The notes beneath the pieces are model-generated. The model saw only the letters and a list, made by a program, of their open reading frames with translations, had not been told where the DNA came from and did not search any database. Made by a program: the position numbers and the translations under genes. This document shows, in pieces, positions 17,499-26,534 of a stretch of 49,986 bases of DNA. Position 1 is the first letter of the stretch. Every line of letters begins with the position of its first letter. The DNA is from Chitinophagaceae bacterium. GTDB taxonomy: Bacteria; Bacteroidota; Bacteroidia; Chitinophagales; Chitinophagaceae. The stretch is taken from assembly GCA_025360525.1 (NCBI GenBank), contig JANYCA010000167.1:1-49986 (forward strand), read 5' to 3'.

Positions 17499-18098
17499 TT
17501 ACTCTGCTTCAGCCACCACTTCTTTTACTTCAGGTATCATACGTTTCATCATGCCTTCAATTCCGGATTTCAATGTAATCATGGAAGAAGGACAACCACT
17601 GCAACTTCCCTGCAACATCAGGTTTACCTTACCATCTTCGTAACTTTTAAATTGTATTGCACCACCATCCATTTCTACTGCAGGTTTTACATAATTTTCC
17701 AGTAGTTCTTTAATGCGTTTTACTACATCATCATCGTCTGCACTTACGGCATTGCTGCTTTCTGTTTTCATTGCAGCGATGGCTTCTTCATTTACAACCG
17801 CTTTACCCTCTTCCAGATATTCTTTTAAAAATTGTTTAATGGCTGGTATAACATCCTGCCAATCGTCGGTTTCAGCGGTTTTTGTAAGCGTTATAAAATT
17901 GCTTGCAATAAAAACAGATTTTATAAACGGAAACGTAAATAACTCCTGTGCCAAAGGAGAGGATGCGGAGCTTACCTCGTCCGGATAATCGATGCTTTTG
18001 CCGGGATACAATAATTTGTTGGCAACAAATTTCATTGTCTCCGGATTGGGTGTCATTTCTGTATATATACTGATAACAGTACTGCCTGTCTTTATCAT
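17499..18098 (-). CDS. Nfu/NifU-family iron-sulfur cluster carrier
   Basis: 199-residue Fe-S carrier with an N-terminal Nfu_N domain (TEMTPNPETMKFVANKLL, about 13-95) and a C-terminal NifU-like domain (about 125-195). The latter carries the cluster-binding pair GSCSGCPSS, Cys166 and Cys169. It delivers 4Fe-4S clusters to apoproteins; NadA, also in this window, is a possible client. Single gene with its own promoter (TAACTTTG at 18123-18130) and terminator. Confidence 0.92.
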   Translation of the reverse strand: MIKTGSTVISIYTEMTPNPETMKFVANKLLYPGKSIDYPDEVSSASSPLAQELFTFPFIKSVFIASNFITLTKTAETDDWQDVIPAIKQFLKEYLEEGKAVVNEEAIAAMKTESSNAVSADDDDVVKRIKELLENYVKPAVEMDGGAIQFKSYEDGKVNLMLQGSCSGCPSSMITLKSGIEGMMKRMIPEVKEVVAEAE

Positions 18099-18122
18099 AC
18101 TAATGATGTTTTAAATTATTTA

Positions 18123-18130
18123 CAAAGTTA
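18123..18130 (-). promoter_or_regulatory. -7 element of the nfu promoter
   Basis: TAACTTTG on the minus strand matches TAnnTTTG, 24 bases before the nfu ATG. Confidence 0.5.
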
Positions 18131-18172
18131 ACGGATAACCCTTTAATTTGTTTTATAAGCCGTTTTCGGGCC

Positions 18173-18180
18173 TACTTTTG
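18173..18180 (+). promoter_or_regulatory. -7 element for the plus-strand gene at 18.3 kb
   Basis: TACTTTTG on the plus strand fits TAnnTTTG; it would give a leader of about 95-140 bases before the ATGs at 18281 or 18323. Confidence 0.4.
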
Positions 18181-18280
18181 GGCGTTAAATTTCTTATCTC
18201 GAAAATATGACACAATATTGCAGCAGATTTTACTTTATACTAATGAGTAACTTTCCGGTGTGAGGGACGAGGATTGATAG

Positions 18281-18814
18281 ATGGATCATAGTCAATTTAA
18301 AAACAAGAAAAGCCTTTTAAAAATGATGAAAACAAACACCTCTTTTACAAGAAAAACCGCAGCATTGCTTTGCTTGTGTTCATTAATCAGCACTTGTTTA
18401 TTCAGCCAACGGGTAAAACGAAAAGGAACAGAACCGATTGATATTTCCAAACAAAAAAGATCGGGAGCGAATGTTAAAGCATTTACTATGGCCCAACTTG
18501 TCGGTAAATGGCAGGAGATAGCAAGAGATAGTAAAACAAATATCACTATATCTTTTACCGATACTATTTTTTTAAATTTTGTAGATAACAATACCGTATT
18601 TACCAAACAAGGCAATGAAACCTCCATGAAAGGGGAGGCGGCTATTGACGGCAGCACTAACGAATTAATTGCGGCTGCAGATGTTTACACAATTGTATCT
18701 GTTACAGACAGTGTGCTGGTATTGGATAACCAGGAAAAGATATTGCATACACTAAAAAAAACCAACCAGTTCCTGTATGAAACTTTTGATAAAAGAAAGG
18801 ACGGTCAGCATTAA
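18281..18814 (+). CDS. exported lipocalin-like protein, N-terminal half (frameshifted gene)
   Basis: Unrecognised exported protein. A signal peptide is plain if translation begins at one of the paired ATGs at 18323/18326 (KTAALLCLCSLISTCLFSQ); the ATG at 18281 adds 14 polar residues. The mature part reads LVGKWQEIARDSKTN and then alternating strands, like a lipocalin-type repeat. The frame ends at 18814 just as an overlapping frame continues with a second, similar GKW repeat (18777-19151), so a single protein of about 280 residues has probably been split by a one-base shift near 18810. Either half alone would be an incomplete barrel pair. Confidence 0.6.
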   Translation: MDHSQFKNKKSLLKMMKTNTSFTRKTAALLCLCSLISTCLFSQRVKRKGTEPIDISKQKRSGANVKAFTMAQLVGKWQEIARDSKTNITISFTDTIFLNFVDNNTVFTKQGNETSMKGEAAIDGSTNELIAAADVYTIVSVTDSVLVLDNQEKILHTLKKTNQFLYETFDKRKDGQH

Positions 18815-19151
18815 TTTTAAAGAGCCCATCTCTATTAAACTGGCTGATATAAAAGGTAAGTGGGTTGTATACAAAAGAGAAGCAAAACCAGGTACTGTAA
18901 ACCCACCTTCTACCATTATAAACTATGTAAATGTTATAACCATAACCGGCGAAAATACTGCTATGGGGGAAATAACCTTTTACCAGTCTAATAAATCGGA
19001 AATGTTGCCCTGCTCCATTAAACTCACCAATGCAGGTTTTGATTTAAGGGCAGATAAATATAACTGGAAGTTGTTTGTGTACAAATTAGATAAAAATGAA
19101 CTGGTATTCGGCGATACTGATGTGCTGTTATATTTTGCAAAACGGCTGTAA
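18777..19151 (+). CDS. lipocalin-like protein, C-terminal half (frameshifted gene)
   Basis: 124-codon frame overlapping the end of the preceding one. It reads SINFKEPISIKLADIKGKWVVY and ends DTDVLLYFAKRL, parallel to the LVGKWQEI repeat of the upstream half. The ATG at 18777 lies inside the upstream coding part and the first residues look out of frame, so this is more likely the tail of a split gene than an independent start. Removing one base in GAAAGGACGG (about 18795-18804) joins the halves as DKRK-TVSINFKEP. This could be a real mutation, a sequencing error or, less likely, programmed frameshifting. Confidence 0.55.
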   Translation: MKLLIKERTVSINFKEPISIKLADIKGKWVVYKREAKPGTVNPPSTIINYVNVITITGENTAMGEITFYQSNKSEMLPCSIKLTNAGFDLRADKYNWKLFVYKLDKNELVFGDTDVLLYFAKRL

Positions 19152-19291
19152 TTTTTCTCAAAGATTAGTTATAATTTTTTTAGCTGAAGGCAACGGTAAC
19201 GGTAAATACCTTCGCTTCCAACTTAATCTCTTCTTTACTTCTTTCCTAAAAAAAATTGGCGCAGGTATACTGTCGTATAAAAAATTAAACC

Positions 19292-21625
19292 CTAAACCAA
19301 TATCCTCAACTTAGCATAATTCAACATAATTTTTTTCTCTCCGTTTGTTTCAAATTCCACCGTGGCTATTGGATTTCCAACAGAGCCTTCCATTTTCATT
19401 ACTTCGCCAAATCCAAACTTTTGATGTTCTACTTTTTGTCCTACGGCCAAATTACTCGTATCGCTGGGAGCAAAGTCTGCAGAAGGCGTATGTTCTTTGG
19501 TTTGTGGTTTTACGGGCACCACATACGCCGGGCGGGGCTTTTCTTCTTTTTTTGAAGGCGGGCTTTGCCAGGCAGGGTTGTTGTTGCCACGCTGCATTCT
19601 TTCAAAACCACTGCCCCAGTTACTGGCGCCACTCTGGTTACGGATGCCACCGCCGGCAAAGCTTTTATCAATATAATTATCCGGCATTTCGTCTAAAAAC
19701 CGGCTGGGTTCATTTTGCTGCAACTGACCAAAACGATACCGGGCATTGGCATATGTAAGCCAAAGTTTTTTCTTGGCACGGGTGATGGCCACATAAAACA
19801 AGCGGCGTTCTTCTTCCAGTTCTTCCCTGGTATTAATGCTCATGCCGCTGGGAAACAATGTTTCTTCCAGCCCACCCACAAACACACAGGCAAACTCCAA
19901 ACCTTTGGCTGCATGTATGGTCATCAACTTTACGCTGTCGGCTTCGTTTTTATCATTATCGGCATCTGTTAGCAACGTTATTTGCTGCAGGTATCCGCCC
20001 AATGATTTGTCACCAACTTCCCCATCTTCTTCATTCATCGGTGTTTCTGTAAATTCTTTTATGGAATTTAATAATTCCTGTGCGTTTTCGTACCGGGCGA
20101 CGCCTTCAGTAGTTTTATCGTTGAAGAGTTCTTTTACTATCAGGGTGTTTTTGCCTACCAACACCGCCACATCGTATGCATTCTTTTTTTGTAATTCGCT
20201 TTGAAACATTTTTATCATGGTTACAAAGTTGTTGATGGCTTCCAGCGTTCCGGATTTAAATCCATACATGTTAGCTTTCTCCAGCACCTGCCAAAGGGTT
20301 ACATCATTCTCATTGGCAGCAAGCACTGCTCTTTCCATACTGGTTTTTCCGATACCCCTTACCGGGAAATTGATAATTCTTTTCAGCGCTTCTTCATCGC
20401 TTGGGTTTACCACCACTCTCAAGTAGGCGATGTAATCTTTAATTTCTTTGCGCTGGTAAAATGAAAGTCCACCGTAAATACGGTAAGGAATATTCATGCG
20501 GCGCAAGCTCTCTTCATAACTGCGACTCTGAGCATTGGTGCGGTATAAAATTGCAAAGTCGTTATTGAAAAAATGATTACGGAGTTTTTCTTCCTGAATG
20601 GTATCAGCCACATATTTGCCTTCTTCATTATCCGTAGCGGTACGAACCAATTTAATTTTTTCTCCTTCGCCTTTATCAGTCCAAAGTGTTTTGGGCAATT
20701 GGTTTTTATTGTTGCCGATAATTTCATTGGCAACCTCTAAAATGGTTTTGGTGCTACGATAATTCTGCTCCAGTTTAACCACCGTTACATCATCGTAATC
20801 TTTTTCAAACTGTAAAATATTTTCAATGGTAGCACCCCTAAAGCTGTAAATACTTTGGGCATCATCTCCCACCACGCAAATATTTTCATGCATAGCACCC
20901 AGTAGTTTTATTATTTCGTATTGAGACGTGTTGGTATCCTGGTACTCATCAATCATAATGTATTTAAACTTGCGTTGGTACTTGCTCAATGCATCCGCAT
21001 GATTCTTTAGCAGCTCATACATTTTAAAGAGAAGATCATCAAAATCCATGGCGCCATTTTTAAAACAACGCTTGTTGTAAGCATCGTAAATTCTGCCAAT
21101 GGCAGGACGGTTGGCACGGGCATCTTCCTGTTGCAACATAGAATCGGCCATATATTCTGCCGGCCCCACCAGGCTGTTTTTTGCAGCAGAAATCCGGTTA
21201 TAAACAATGTTGGGTTTGTACAACTTATCGTCCAGCTCCATTTCTTTCAGCACCGTTTTAATAACACTTTTGGCGTCGTCCGTATCGTAAATGGTGAAGC
21301 TGGTAGGGTAGCCAATTTTATTGGCTTCGCCCCTCAATATTCTTGCAAACACACTGTGAAAAGTTCCGATGTATAAATTGCGGGCTTCGCTGTTGCCGAG
21401 GGTGCGTTCCACCCTTGCCTTCATTTCCTTTGCTGCTTTATTGGTAAATGTTAATGCCAGAATATTAAAACTATCTACTTTGTGATGGCCCATCAGGTGG
21501 GCAATACGGGTAGTTAATACTTTGGTTTTACCACTGCCTGCCCCGGCTATAATCATAATAGGGCCATCTTTATGGATAACAGCCTGCCGCTGCGGCTCGT
21601 TCAATTCGTCTAAATAATTTGGCAT
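19292..21625 (-). CDS. UvrD/PcrA-type ATP-dependent DNA helicase
   Basis: Superfamily 1A 3'-5' helicase for repair and replication-fork maintenance, 777 residues. Motifs in order: Q region LNEPQRQAV (7-15), Walker A AGAGSGKTKVL, LTFTNKAAKEM (Ia), DEYQDTN (II), GDDAQSIYSFRGA (III), LEQNYRST (IV), MTIHAAKGLEF (V) and VAITRAKKKL (VI). A low-complexity linker leads to the C-terminal Tudor-like PcrA tail (VGQKVEHQKFGFGEVMKMEG), which in PcrA contacts RNA polymerase. Monocistronic; no Walker or DEXX residue is missing. Confidence 0.95.
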   Translation of the reverse strand: MPNYLDELNEPQRQAVIHKDGPIMIIAGAGSGKTKVLTTRIAHLMGHHKVDSFNILALTFTNKAAKEMKARVERTLGNSEARNLYIGTFHSVFARILRGEANKIGYPTSFTIYDTDDAKSVIKTVLKEMELDDKLYKPNIVYNRISAAKNSLVGPAEYMADSMLQQEDARANRPAIGRIYDAYNKRCFKNGAMDFDDLLFKMYELLKNHADALSKYQRKFKYIMIDEYQDTNTSQYEIIKLLGAMHENICVVGDDAQSIYSFRGATIENILQFEKDYDDVTVVKLEQNYRSTKTILEVANEIIGNNKNQLPKTLWTDKGEGEKIKLVRTATDNEEGKYVADTIQEEKLRNHFFNNDFAILYRTNAQSRSYEESLRRMNIPYRIYGGLSFYQRKEIKDYIAYLRVVVNPSDEEALKRIINFPVRGIGKTSMERAVLAANENDVTLWQVLEKANMYGFKSGTLEAINNFVTMIKMFQSELQKKNAYDVAVLVGKNTLIVKELFNDKTTEGVARYENAQELLNSIKEFTETPMNEEDGEVGDKSLGGYLQQITLLTDADNDKNEADSVKLMTIHAAKGLEFACVFVGGLEETLFPSGMSINTREELEEERRLFYVAITRAKKKLWLTYANARYRFGQLQQNEPSRFLDEMPDNYIDKSFAGGGIRNQSGASNWGSGFERMQRGNNNPAWQSPPSKKEEKPRPAYVVPVKPQTKEHTPSADFAPSDTSNLAVGQKVEHQKFGFGEVMKMEGSVGNPIATVEFETNGEKKIMLNYAKLRILV

Positions 21626-22058
21626 AGCGGCGAAGTTACGAAGACGATTTTTGAGGTTGGGGGTTTTGTAGGGAAATATTTATGAACCAGGCATTGGATT
21701 TTCTATTAAACTTCGGTGGCGTCGCACTCGTGTACAGACTAACTTTATTGAGCTTTAATAAAAATAAGGAATTGCATTGTATATGGCCACCTTGAGTGGG
21801 AAATATATCCTGCAAATTTTCAGCGTAGCATCGTTGGCAAATAGATAAATACCTCTGTTAATCACAACCAACATCATCAATATTTTAAAGGAAATTACGG
21901 GCTCTGTTCTTTTTGGTGGGACCGTTGGATGAATACATCCGGCAAGATTATGATACAAAATTTGACGAAGTAAAAACAAGGCAGCGGTAACTGATGGTAT
22001 CTAAGAAATTGACTTTAAACAATTGCCTCTTATCCCGATGATATATTTTATGTAGCAA
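21626..22058. other. non-coding gap between uvrD and the omega-amidase gene
   Basis: About 430 bases. A 74-codon minus-strand frame (21755-21979) lacks coding character. The GC-richer stretch around 21712-21738 (ending GTCGCACTCGTGTACAG) stands out from its AT-rich surroundings and looks like a fragment of a dispersed repeat, but no second copy is present in this window. Confidence 0.4.
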
Positions 22059-22877
22059 TCAAAGCATCAAAGTAAAATCATCTCCATCTTTCCAAAAAGG
22101 AAACTTATTTCTTATTGCTTCCAGATCATCTTTTACAAGGGTGATGGTATTAATATCTTCTTCATCCGCTTTGTGGTACAGCGTTTCGCCCAATGGGTTT
22201 ATTACAACACTGTCGCCGCTGTGATAAGTATTGTTGCCATCATTGCCTACCCTGTTAACGCCTATTACATAACATTGGTTTTCGATGGCCCTTGCTGCCA
22301 GCAAGGTTTTCCAGGCGTCGATTCTTTTTTGGGGCCAGTTGGCAACATAGATTATCAGGTCGTATTCCAAAGCTACCTCTGCGTCCGACGCTATCTCCGA
22401 GGGGCGAGCGGGTGCCTGTCTTGCCCAAACCGGAAACCGTAGATCATAACAAATCTGTAAATTTATTTTCCATCCTTTTACGGAAGCTATCAATCTTTTT
22501 TTTCCGGCTGTATAATGCTGGTTTTCGTGGGCAAATGCAAACAGGTGTCGTTTATCGTAGTAACCGAATTGGCCATTGGGTAGCATCCAAACGAGGCGAT
22601 TGAAATAGTTGTTTTCTTCCTTTATAATAATGCTTCCGGTGAGGATAATTTTTTTTGTTATCGCCATTCTTTTCATCCAGTTCACCGTTTCGCCATCCAT
22701 AGTTTCTGCAAACAATTTCGGTTGCATGCTAAAGCCTGTGCTAAACATTTCCGGCAACACTACTATTTCTGTTGGTGGTTGAATGCTGTTTATTTTTGCC
22801 TCCAGCATTTGCAGGTTGGCCTGCTTGTTTTCCCAGATAAGATTGGTTTGTATAGTAGTGATGGTGAGGGGTAACAT
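22059..22877 (-). CDS. carbon-nitrogen hydrolase, omega-amidase (YafV/Nit2) type
   Basis: 272-residue nitrilase-superfamily amidase. The catalytic triad is visible: Glu43 in LPEMFSTGFSM, Lys109 in YYDKRHLF, Cys143 in ICYDLRFPVW. The YDKRHLF and CYDLRFPVW motifs fit the omega-amidase branch, which hydrolyses alpha-ketoglutaramate and related metabolites. Residues about 155-171 (APARPSEIASDAEVALE) interrupt the normally short link between RFPVWAR and YDLIIYVANWP, and the underlying DNA is GC-rich and partly palindromic; this looks like an in-frame insertion. Activity is plausible but untested. Promoter TACATTTG at 22894-22901. Confidence 0.88.
   Translation of the reverse strand: MLPLTITTIQTNLIWENKQANLQMLEAKINSIQPPTEIVVLPEMFSTGFSMQPKLFAETMDGETVNWMKRMAITKKIILTGSIIIKEENNYFNRLVWMLPNGQFGYYDKRHLFAFAHENQHYTAGKKRLIASVKGWKINLQICYDLRFPVWARQAPARPSEIASDAEVALEYDLIIYVANWPQKRIDAWKTLLAARAIENQCYVIGVNRVGNDGNNTYHSGDSVVINPLGETLYHKADEEDINTITLVKDDLEAIRNKFPFWKDGDDFTLML
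22365..22415. repeat. GC-rich in-frame insertion within the omega-amidase gene
   Basis: A 51-bp segment, richer in GC than its surroundings, with internal inverted repeat GCGTC/GACGC and the stretch CTCCGAGGGGCGAGCGGG. It encodes the extra loop of residues about 155-171. It resembles the short palindromic repeats that insert in genes and spacers of many bacteria; copies elsewhere in the genome cannot be checked here. Confidence 0.5.
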
Positions 22878-22893
22878 GGTTGGCTATTTATAA

Positions 22894-22901
22894 CAAATGT
22901 A
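22894..22901 (-). promoter_or_regulatory. -7 element of the omega-amidase promoter
   Basis: Minus-strand TACATTTG (TAnnTTTG), 16 bases before the ATG. Confidence 0.45.
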
Positions 22902-22945
22902 TTGCACAGTTGCGCCAAATCATACAAATTGCTTTCGGGAATAAT

Positions 22946-22975
22946 AAAAAACGGTCGACTAAAAATAGCCGACCG
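22946..22975 (-). terminator. terminator of rhlE
   Basis: Minus-strand stem CGGTCGGCT / AGTCGACCG (one G:T), 6-nt loop, then six T; it lies 21 bases after the rhlE stop, upstream of the omega-amidase promoter. Confidence 0.8.
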
Positions 22976-22996
22976 GATTATAAAAAAGTATTGTAA

Positions 22997-24265
22997 TTAC
23001 CTGTTTCCACGTTGTGGTGCCTGGCCTGTTCTTCTTCCACTGTTCCACCTGTTTTGGGATTGCTGTGGCCGCCTGTTATTATTTTGTGATTGTCCGCCCG
23101 CTGTTGGTTGCGGAGCAAATGATGCAGCACTCAACGGAAACGGATGGCTATCTGTAATGGGAATGTTTTTTCCTATCAACTTTTGAATTTGTCTAAGGTC
23201 ATCTTTTTCTTCGTGATCGCACATGGAGAAAGATGTACCGGCGTTGCCAGCCCTTCCTGTACGACCAATGCGGTGTACATAGGTTTCGGGAACTTCGGGT
23301 AGTTCAAAATTTATTACATGCGTCAGGTCGTCAATATCAATTCCCCTTGCAGCAATATCAGTAGCTACCAAAACTTTCAACTGTCCATCTTTAAAATTAC
23401 TCAAGGCATTCTGCCTTGCATTTTGCGATTTGTTGCCATGTATTGCAGCAGACGCAATTTTTTCGTGGTGTAAAATTTTTACCAGTTTATCTGCACCATG
23501 TTTGGTACGGGTAAAAACAAGCGCCCTTTCTATGCTGTGGTTTTTTAACAGGTACAATAACAGTCCGGGTTTATTTTTTTTATCTACATAAAACAAACTC
23601 TGGTCAATCATATCTACCGTAGATGAAACAGGTGCAACAGAAACGGTTGCAGGTTTGGTCAATAAAATATTGGCCAATGATTGTATCTCCGGCGGCATGG
23701 TTGCGGAAAAGAAAAGTGTCTGCCTGCGTTCGGGCAACTTGATTATCACTCTTTTTACATCGTGGATAAAACCCATGTCCAACATTCTATCGGCTTCATC
23801 CAATACAAATATTTGTAAGTGTTGCAAACCAATAAAACCCTGGCTCATTAAATCGAGCAGGCGGCCGGGGGTGGCTACTAAAATATCCACGCCGTTTCTT
23901 AGCTGGTTGGTTTGATGTAATTGCGAAACGCCACCAAAAATTACTGCATGGCTTAAGCCGCAATATTTTCCGTATGCTGCAAAGCTTTCATCTATCTGAA
24001 TGGCTAACTCCCTTGTAGGTGTTAATATCAACGCTTTAATATGGCGACGGCCTTTTTCCTGTTGCTTTGCATTGTACAACAATTGCAATATAGGAATGGC
24101 AAAGGCGGCTGTTTTGCCGGTTCCGGTTTGTGCGGTTCCTAACAAATCCCTGTTGCCCAACACGTATGGTATTGATTGCTGCTGGATGGGGGTAGGGGTG
24201 GTGTAACCCTCGTCTGCCAAAGCTTTCAGGATGGGTTCAATTAATTCTAATTTTTTAAAATCCAT
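22997..24265 (-). CDS. rhlE: DEAD-box RNA helicase, RhlE type
   Basis: 422-residue ATP-dependent RNA helicase used in ribosome assembly and RNA turnover. Complete motif set: Q motif (TPTPIQQQSIP), AQTGTGKT (I), PTRELAIQI (Ia), DEADRMLDMGF (II), SAT (III), ARGIDID (V) and HRIGRTGRAG (VI). The C-terminal tail of about 55 residues is disordered and rich in N, Q, R and G, typical of RNA-binding tails in this family. Monocistronic with its own terminator. Confidence 0.92.
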   Translation of the reverse strand: MDFKKLELIEPILKALADEGYTTPTPIQQQSIPYVLGNRDLLGTAQTGTGKTAAFAIPILQLLYNAKQQEKGRRHIKALILTPTRELAIQIDESFAAYGKYCGLSHAVIFGGVSQLHQTNQLRNGVDILVATPGRLLDLMSQGFIGLQHLQIFVLDEADRMLDMGFIHDVKRVIIKLPERRQTLFFSATMPPEIQSLANILLTKPATVSVAPVSSTVDMIDQSLFYVDKKNKPGLLLYLLKNHSIERALVFTRTKHGADKLVKILHHEKIASAAIHGNKSQNARQNALSNFKDGQLKVLVATDIAARGIDIDDLTHVINFELPEVPETYVHRIGRTGRAGNAGTSFSMCDHEEKDDLRQIQKLIGKNIPITDSHPFPLSAASFAPQPTAGGQSQNNNRRPQQSQNRWNSGRRTGQAPQRGNR

Positions 24266-24472
24266 GTAATGGTTTTGTTTTTTTAAGGCTGGGAAAGACG
24301 TTGCATTTTCTAAATCAGCGAAGGAAATTTTACCATAACGGCTTACAACTTGCCGTATTACTTGTATGGTGTAGGTTGCGAAGGTAGGGATTTGTTTTTT
24401 GATGTGATTTTTCGCTGAATGATTTAACTTATTAATGGTTTGCTAATTGGGTCTATATCTAAACTTTTAAAC

Positions 24473-24490
24473 TCATCTAAGCTTAGATGA
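24473..24490. repeat. 18-bp perfect palindrome
   Basis: TCATCTAAGCTTAGATGA lies in the 298-base spacer between rhlE and mtgA, which otherwise holds nothing I recognise. It has no T tract, so it is a weak terminator candidate. Confidence 0.5.
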
Positions 24491-24563
24491 ATAAATGACT
24501 TTAACAGCACCAAATTGCTAAAGCTATTAATAAATAAACCGGGGGCATGGTAAGTAGCTCCTG

Positions 24564-25244
24564 TTATTTTATAATTGCATCTATCTCTTCGTCACCATCC
24601 AAATGGTTCATCTGCTGTATAATGTTTCCATAACGACGGGCAACATAATTACACATTGGTTTTACCGTGAAAACTTTAGGGTTGGGCAGGCAGGCTGCTA
24701 TCATGGCCGCTTCTGCCTGTGTTAAATTTTGGGCATCTTTATTAAAATATGTTTTGGCGGCGGCCTGTGCTCCAAATATTCCTTTGCCCATCTCGGCTAT
24801 ATTTAAATATGTTTCCAGTATTCTCTTTTTGCCCCATATTTTTTCAATCATAAAAGTAAAATATACTTCCAGTCCTTTGCGGAAGTACCCTCCGCCTTGC
24901 CATAGAAAAACATTTTTGGCAACCTGCTGACTAATTGTGCTTGCACCCCGTGTTTTGGTGGGATGTTTTTTATTGTAGTTGATAGCTTTCTTAATGGCTT
25001 TTACATCAAAACCATCATGGTCGGGAAAGAGCTGGTCTTCGCTGGCAATTACTGCCAGTTTGATATTGGGGCTCATCTCGCTATAACTTACATAGTCTCT
25101 TTTTAAGCCATTACCCCGCAATAGGCTTACCACCTGTGTAATGGTAATGGGGGGATTTACCCATTTACAGATAAGGATATATGCGAACTGAAAAATGAAA
25201 AGAAATAGAAAAAGCTTTTTAAGAAAGCGCCAGGCTTTTTTCAT
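24564..25244 (-). CDS. mtgA: monofunctional biosynthetic peptidoglycan transglycosylase
   Basis: GT51 enzyme that polymerises lipid II into glycan strands in the periplasm. 226 residues: one N-terminal membrane anchor (about 8-28) and a GT51 domain with motif 1 ASEDQLFPDHDGFD (catalytic Glu69), motif 2 GASTISQQVAKNVFLW, and KKRILETYLNIAEMG. There is no transpeptidase domain, so it is monofunctional. Last gene of the run DUF2480-LysE-orphan-mtgA, 31 bases after the orphan. Confidence 0.93.
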   Translation of the reverse strand: MKKAWRFLKKLFLFLFIFQFAYILICKWVNPPITITQVVSLLRGNGLKRDYVSYSEMSPNIKLAVIASEDQLFPDHDGFDVKAIKKAINYNKKHPTKTRGASTISQQVAKNVFLWQGGGYFRKGLEVYFTFMIEKIWGKKRILETYLNIAEMGKGIFGAQAAAKTYFNKDAQNLTQAEAAMIAACLPNPKVFTVKPMCNYVARRYGNIIQQMNHLDGDEEIDAIIK

Positions 25245-25275
25245 GCGTTATTTTAGATATTTTGATAGCGAGAAG

Positions 25276-25833
25276 TTAAAAATTATTGGGAACAGATTGT
25301 GCCTGTATGTACTCCAGTTTATATTTTTTACCAAGCACCATTCCCTTTCCTCCTTGTTTTGATAATATATAGCCAAGCCCTCCCAATGCAATTCCTGCAG
25401 CTAATAACTCTGGACTAAATTTTTTATTATCTGCCAAATAAACGACACCGCTAGCCAACGTAATAAGAATACCTCCTCCCAGTAAGGCTGCGCCACTACC
25501 GCTTACATCAAAGCGCCTTCCTGTTATTGCAATTGAAAATATTTCTTTGTAATGATAAGAATGAAGGTAGCTTCCTAAGGTATCTAAAATATAAACGCCT
25601 AACTGCGTCATTACCGGTTTTACCATAAACTCTTTTAAAAAAAGGGTATCTTTTTTTATCCGTAAAATATTTGCTTCCATAAATGCTCCGGTGTTAGTAG
25701 TAAAAGAAATTGTACCACCGGAAAAATACGTGGCAATTGTTACGTTTCTTTTCTTTAATAAAATAAAATCCGAAGCCTGGCTAAATGTTATATAAGTGAA
25801 AAAACAAAAAGGTATTATAAGTAATTTTTTCAT
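25276..25833 (-). CDS. exported hypothetical protein
   Basis: 185 residues with a signal peptide (MKKLLIIPFCFFTYITFS, cut near 18-20). The middle is beta-rich (NVTIATYFSGGTISF, ANILRIKKDTLFLKEF) and is followed by two Gly/Ala/Leu-rich hydrophobic stretches (about 113-132, 143-158) that could be membrane helices. I do not recognise the family. It sits 17 bases after the LysE-type gene and 31 before mtgA, so it is probably cotranscribed with them and located in the envelope. Confidence 0.7.
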   Translation of the reverse strand: MKKLLIIPFCFFTYITFSQASDFILLKKRNVTIATYFSGGTISFTTNTGAFMEANILRIKKDTLFLKEFMVKPVMTQLGVYILDTLGSYLHSYHYKEIFSIAITGRRFDVSGSGAALLGGGILITLASGVVYLADNKKFSPELLAAGIALGGLGYILSKQGGKGMVLGKKYKLEYIQAQSVPNNF

Positions 25834-25850
25834 TTATCAATTTTTAAAAC

Positions 25851-26480
25851 CTATTTAACCTTGGTATAAAATAATCCAAAAATTAAGGCTGCCGCAAAAG
25901 AAAGTAATATTAAACCCGAAATTTTATTAATCAACGATATATTTTTTTCGTTGAGGCTTTTTCGAATTTTACCAGCCAAAAGCACTTTTAGTATATCGAC
26001 AGTGGTGTTAATTACAATACAAGTGGTGAAAATTATTATACGCTCTTTAAAATTGTGAGAAGCTGCAATTGCAGTTGCGGTGGTAAGCCAGAATGCCATT
26101 ACGGCTGGATTTACAGAGTTTAACACAAAACCCGATAGCACCAGTTGAGCATGTTTACTCGTTGTAATTTTTATTTTTGCTTCATCTTCTTTAAGATGAA
26201 TTTTTTTAAAGAACAGGTAATATATACCCAGCGCTAATAAAAATAGACTTCCTGCAAAACCAATCTCCTTTTTAAAGTGCAACATTTGCCCCACCAATTC
26301 AGAAAATACATTGCTCAGTATCACCCAGAAAAGATCGCTGAGCCAAACGCCGGCCACAAAACTAAAACCACCTGCACGGCCATTGTTGATGCTTTGTTTT
26401 ATAATTGTAAATACTACGGGTCCTACAGAAAATACCAGTAAGAGGCTTATGGCAAAACCTTTTAAAAATGCGTCAATCAT
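25851..26480 (-). CDS. LysE family translocator
   Basis: 209-residue inner-membrane exporter with about six helices. The N-terminal family signature is visible (GPVVFTIIKQSINNGRAGG with the following GVWLSDLFW). LysE/RhtB proteins export amino acids or similar small metabolites; the substrate cannot be read from sequence. It is 54 bases downstream of the DUF2480 gene and just upstream of the exported orphan and mtgA. Confidence 0.85.
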   Translation of the reverse strand: MIDAFLKGFAISLLLVFSVGPVVFTIIKQSINNGRAGGFSFVAGVWLSDLFWVILSNVFSELVGQMLHFKKEIGFAGSLFLLALGIYYLFFKKIHLKEDEAKIKITTSKHAQLVLSGFVLNSVNPAVMAFWLTTATAIAASHNFKERIIIFTTCIVINTTVDILKVLLAGKIRKSLNEKNISLINKISGLILLSFAAALIFGLFYTKVK

Positions 26481-26534
26481 TCATTTTAAATTGGATGGAA
26501 ACATGTTGTAAGTGAAGATAAAAATAAATGCTGA

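Noticed and set aside
21755..21979. 74-codon minus-strand frame between uvrD and the omega-amidase gene
   Set aside because: No domain, no promoter and no neighbour linkage; treated as chance.
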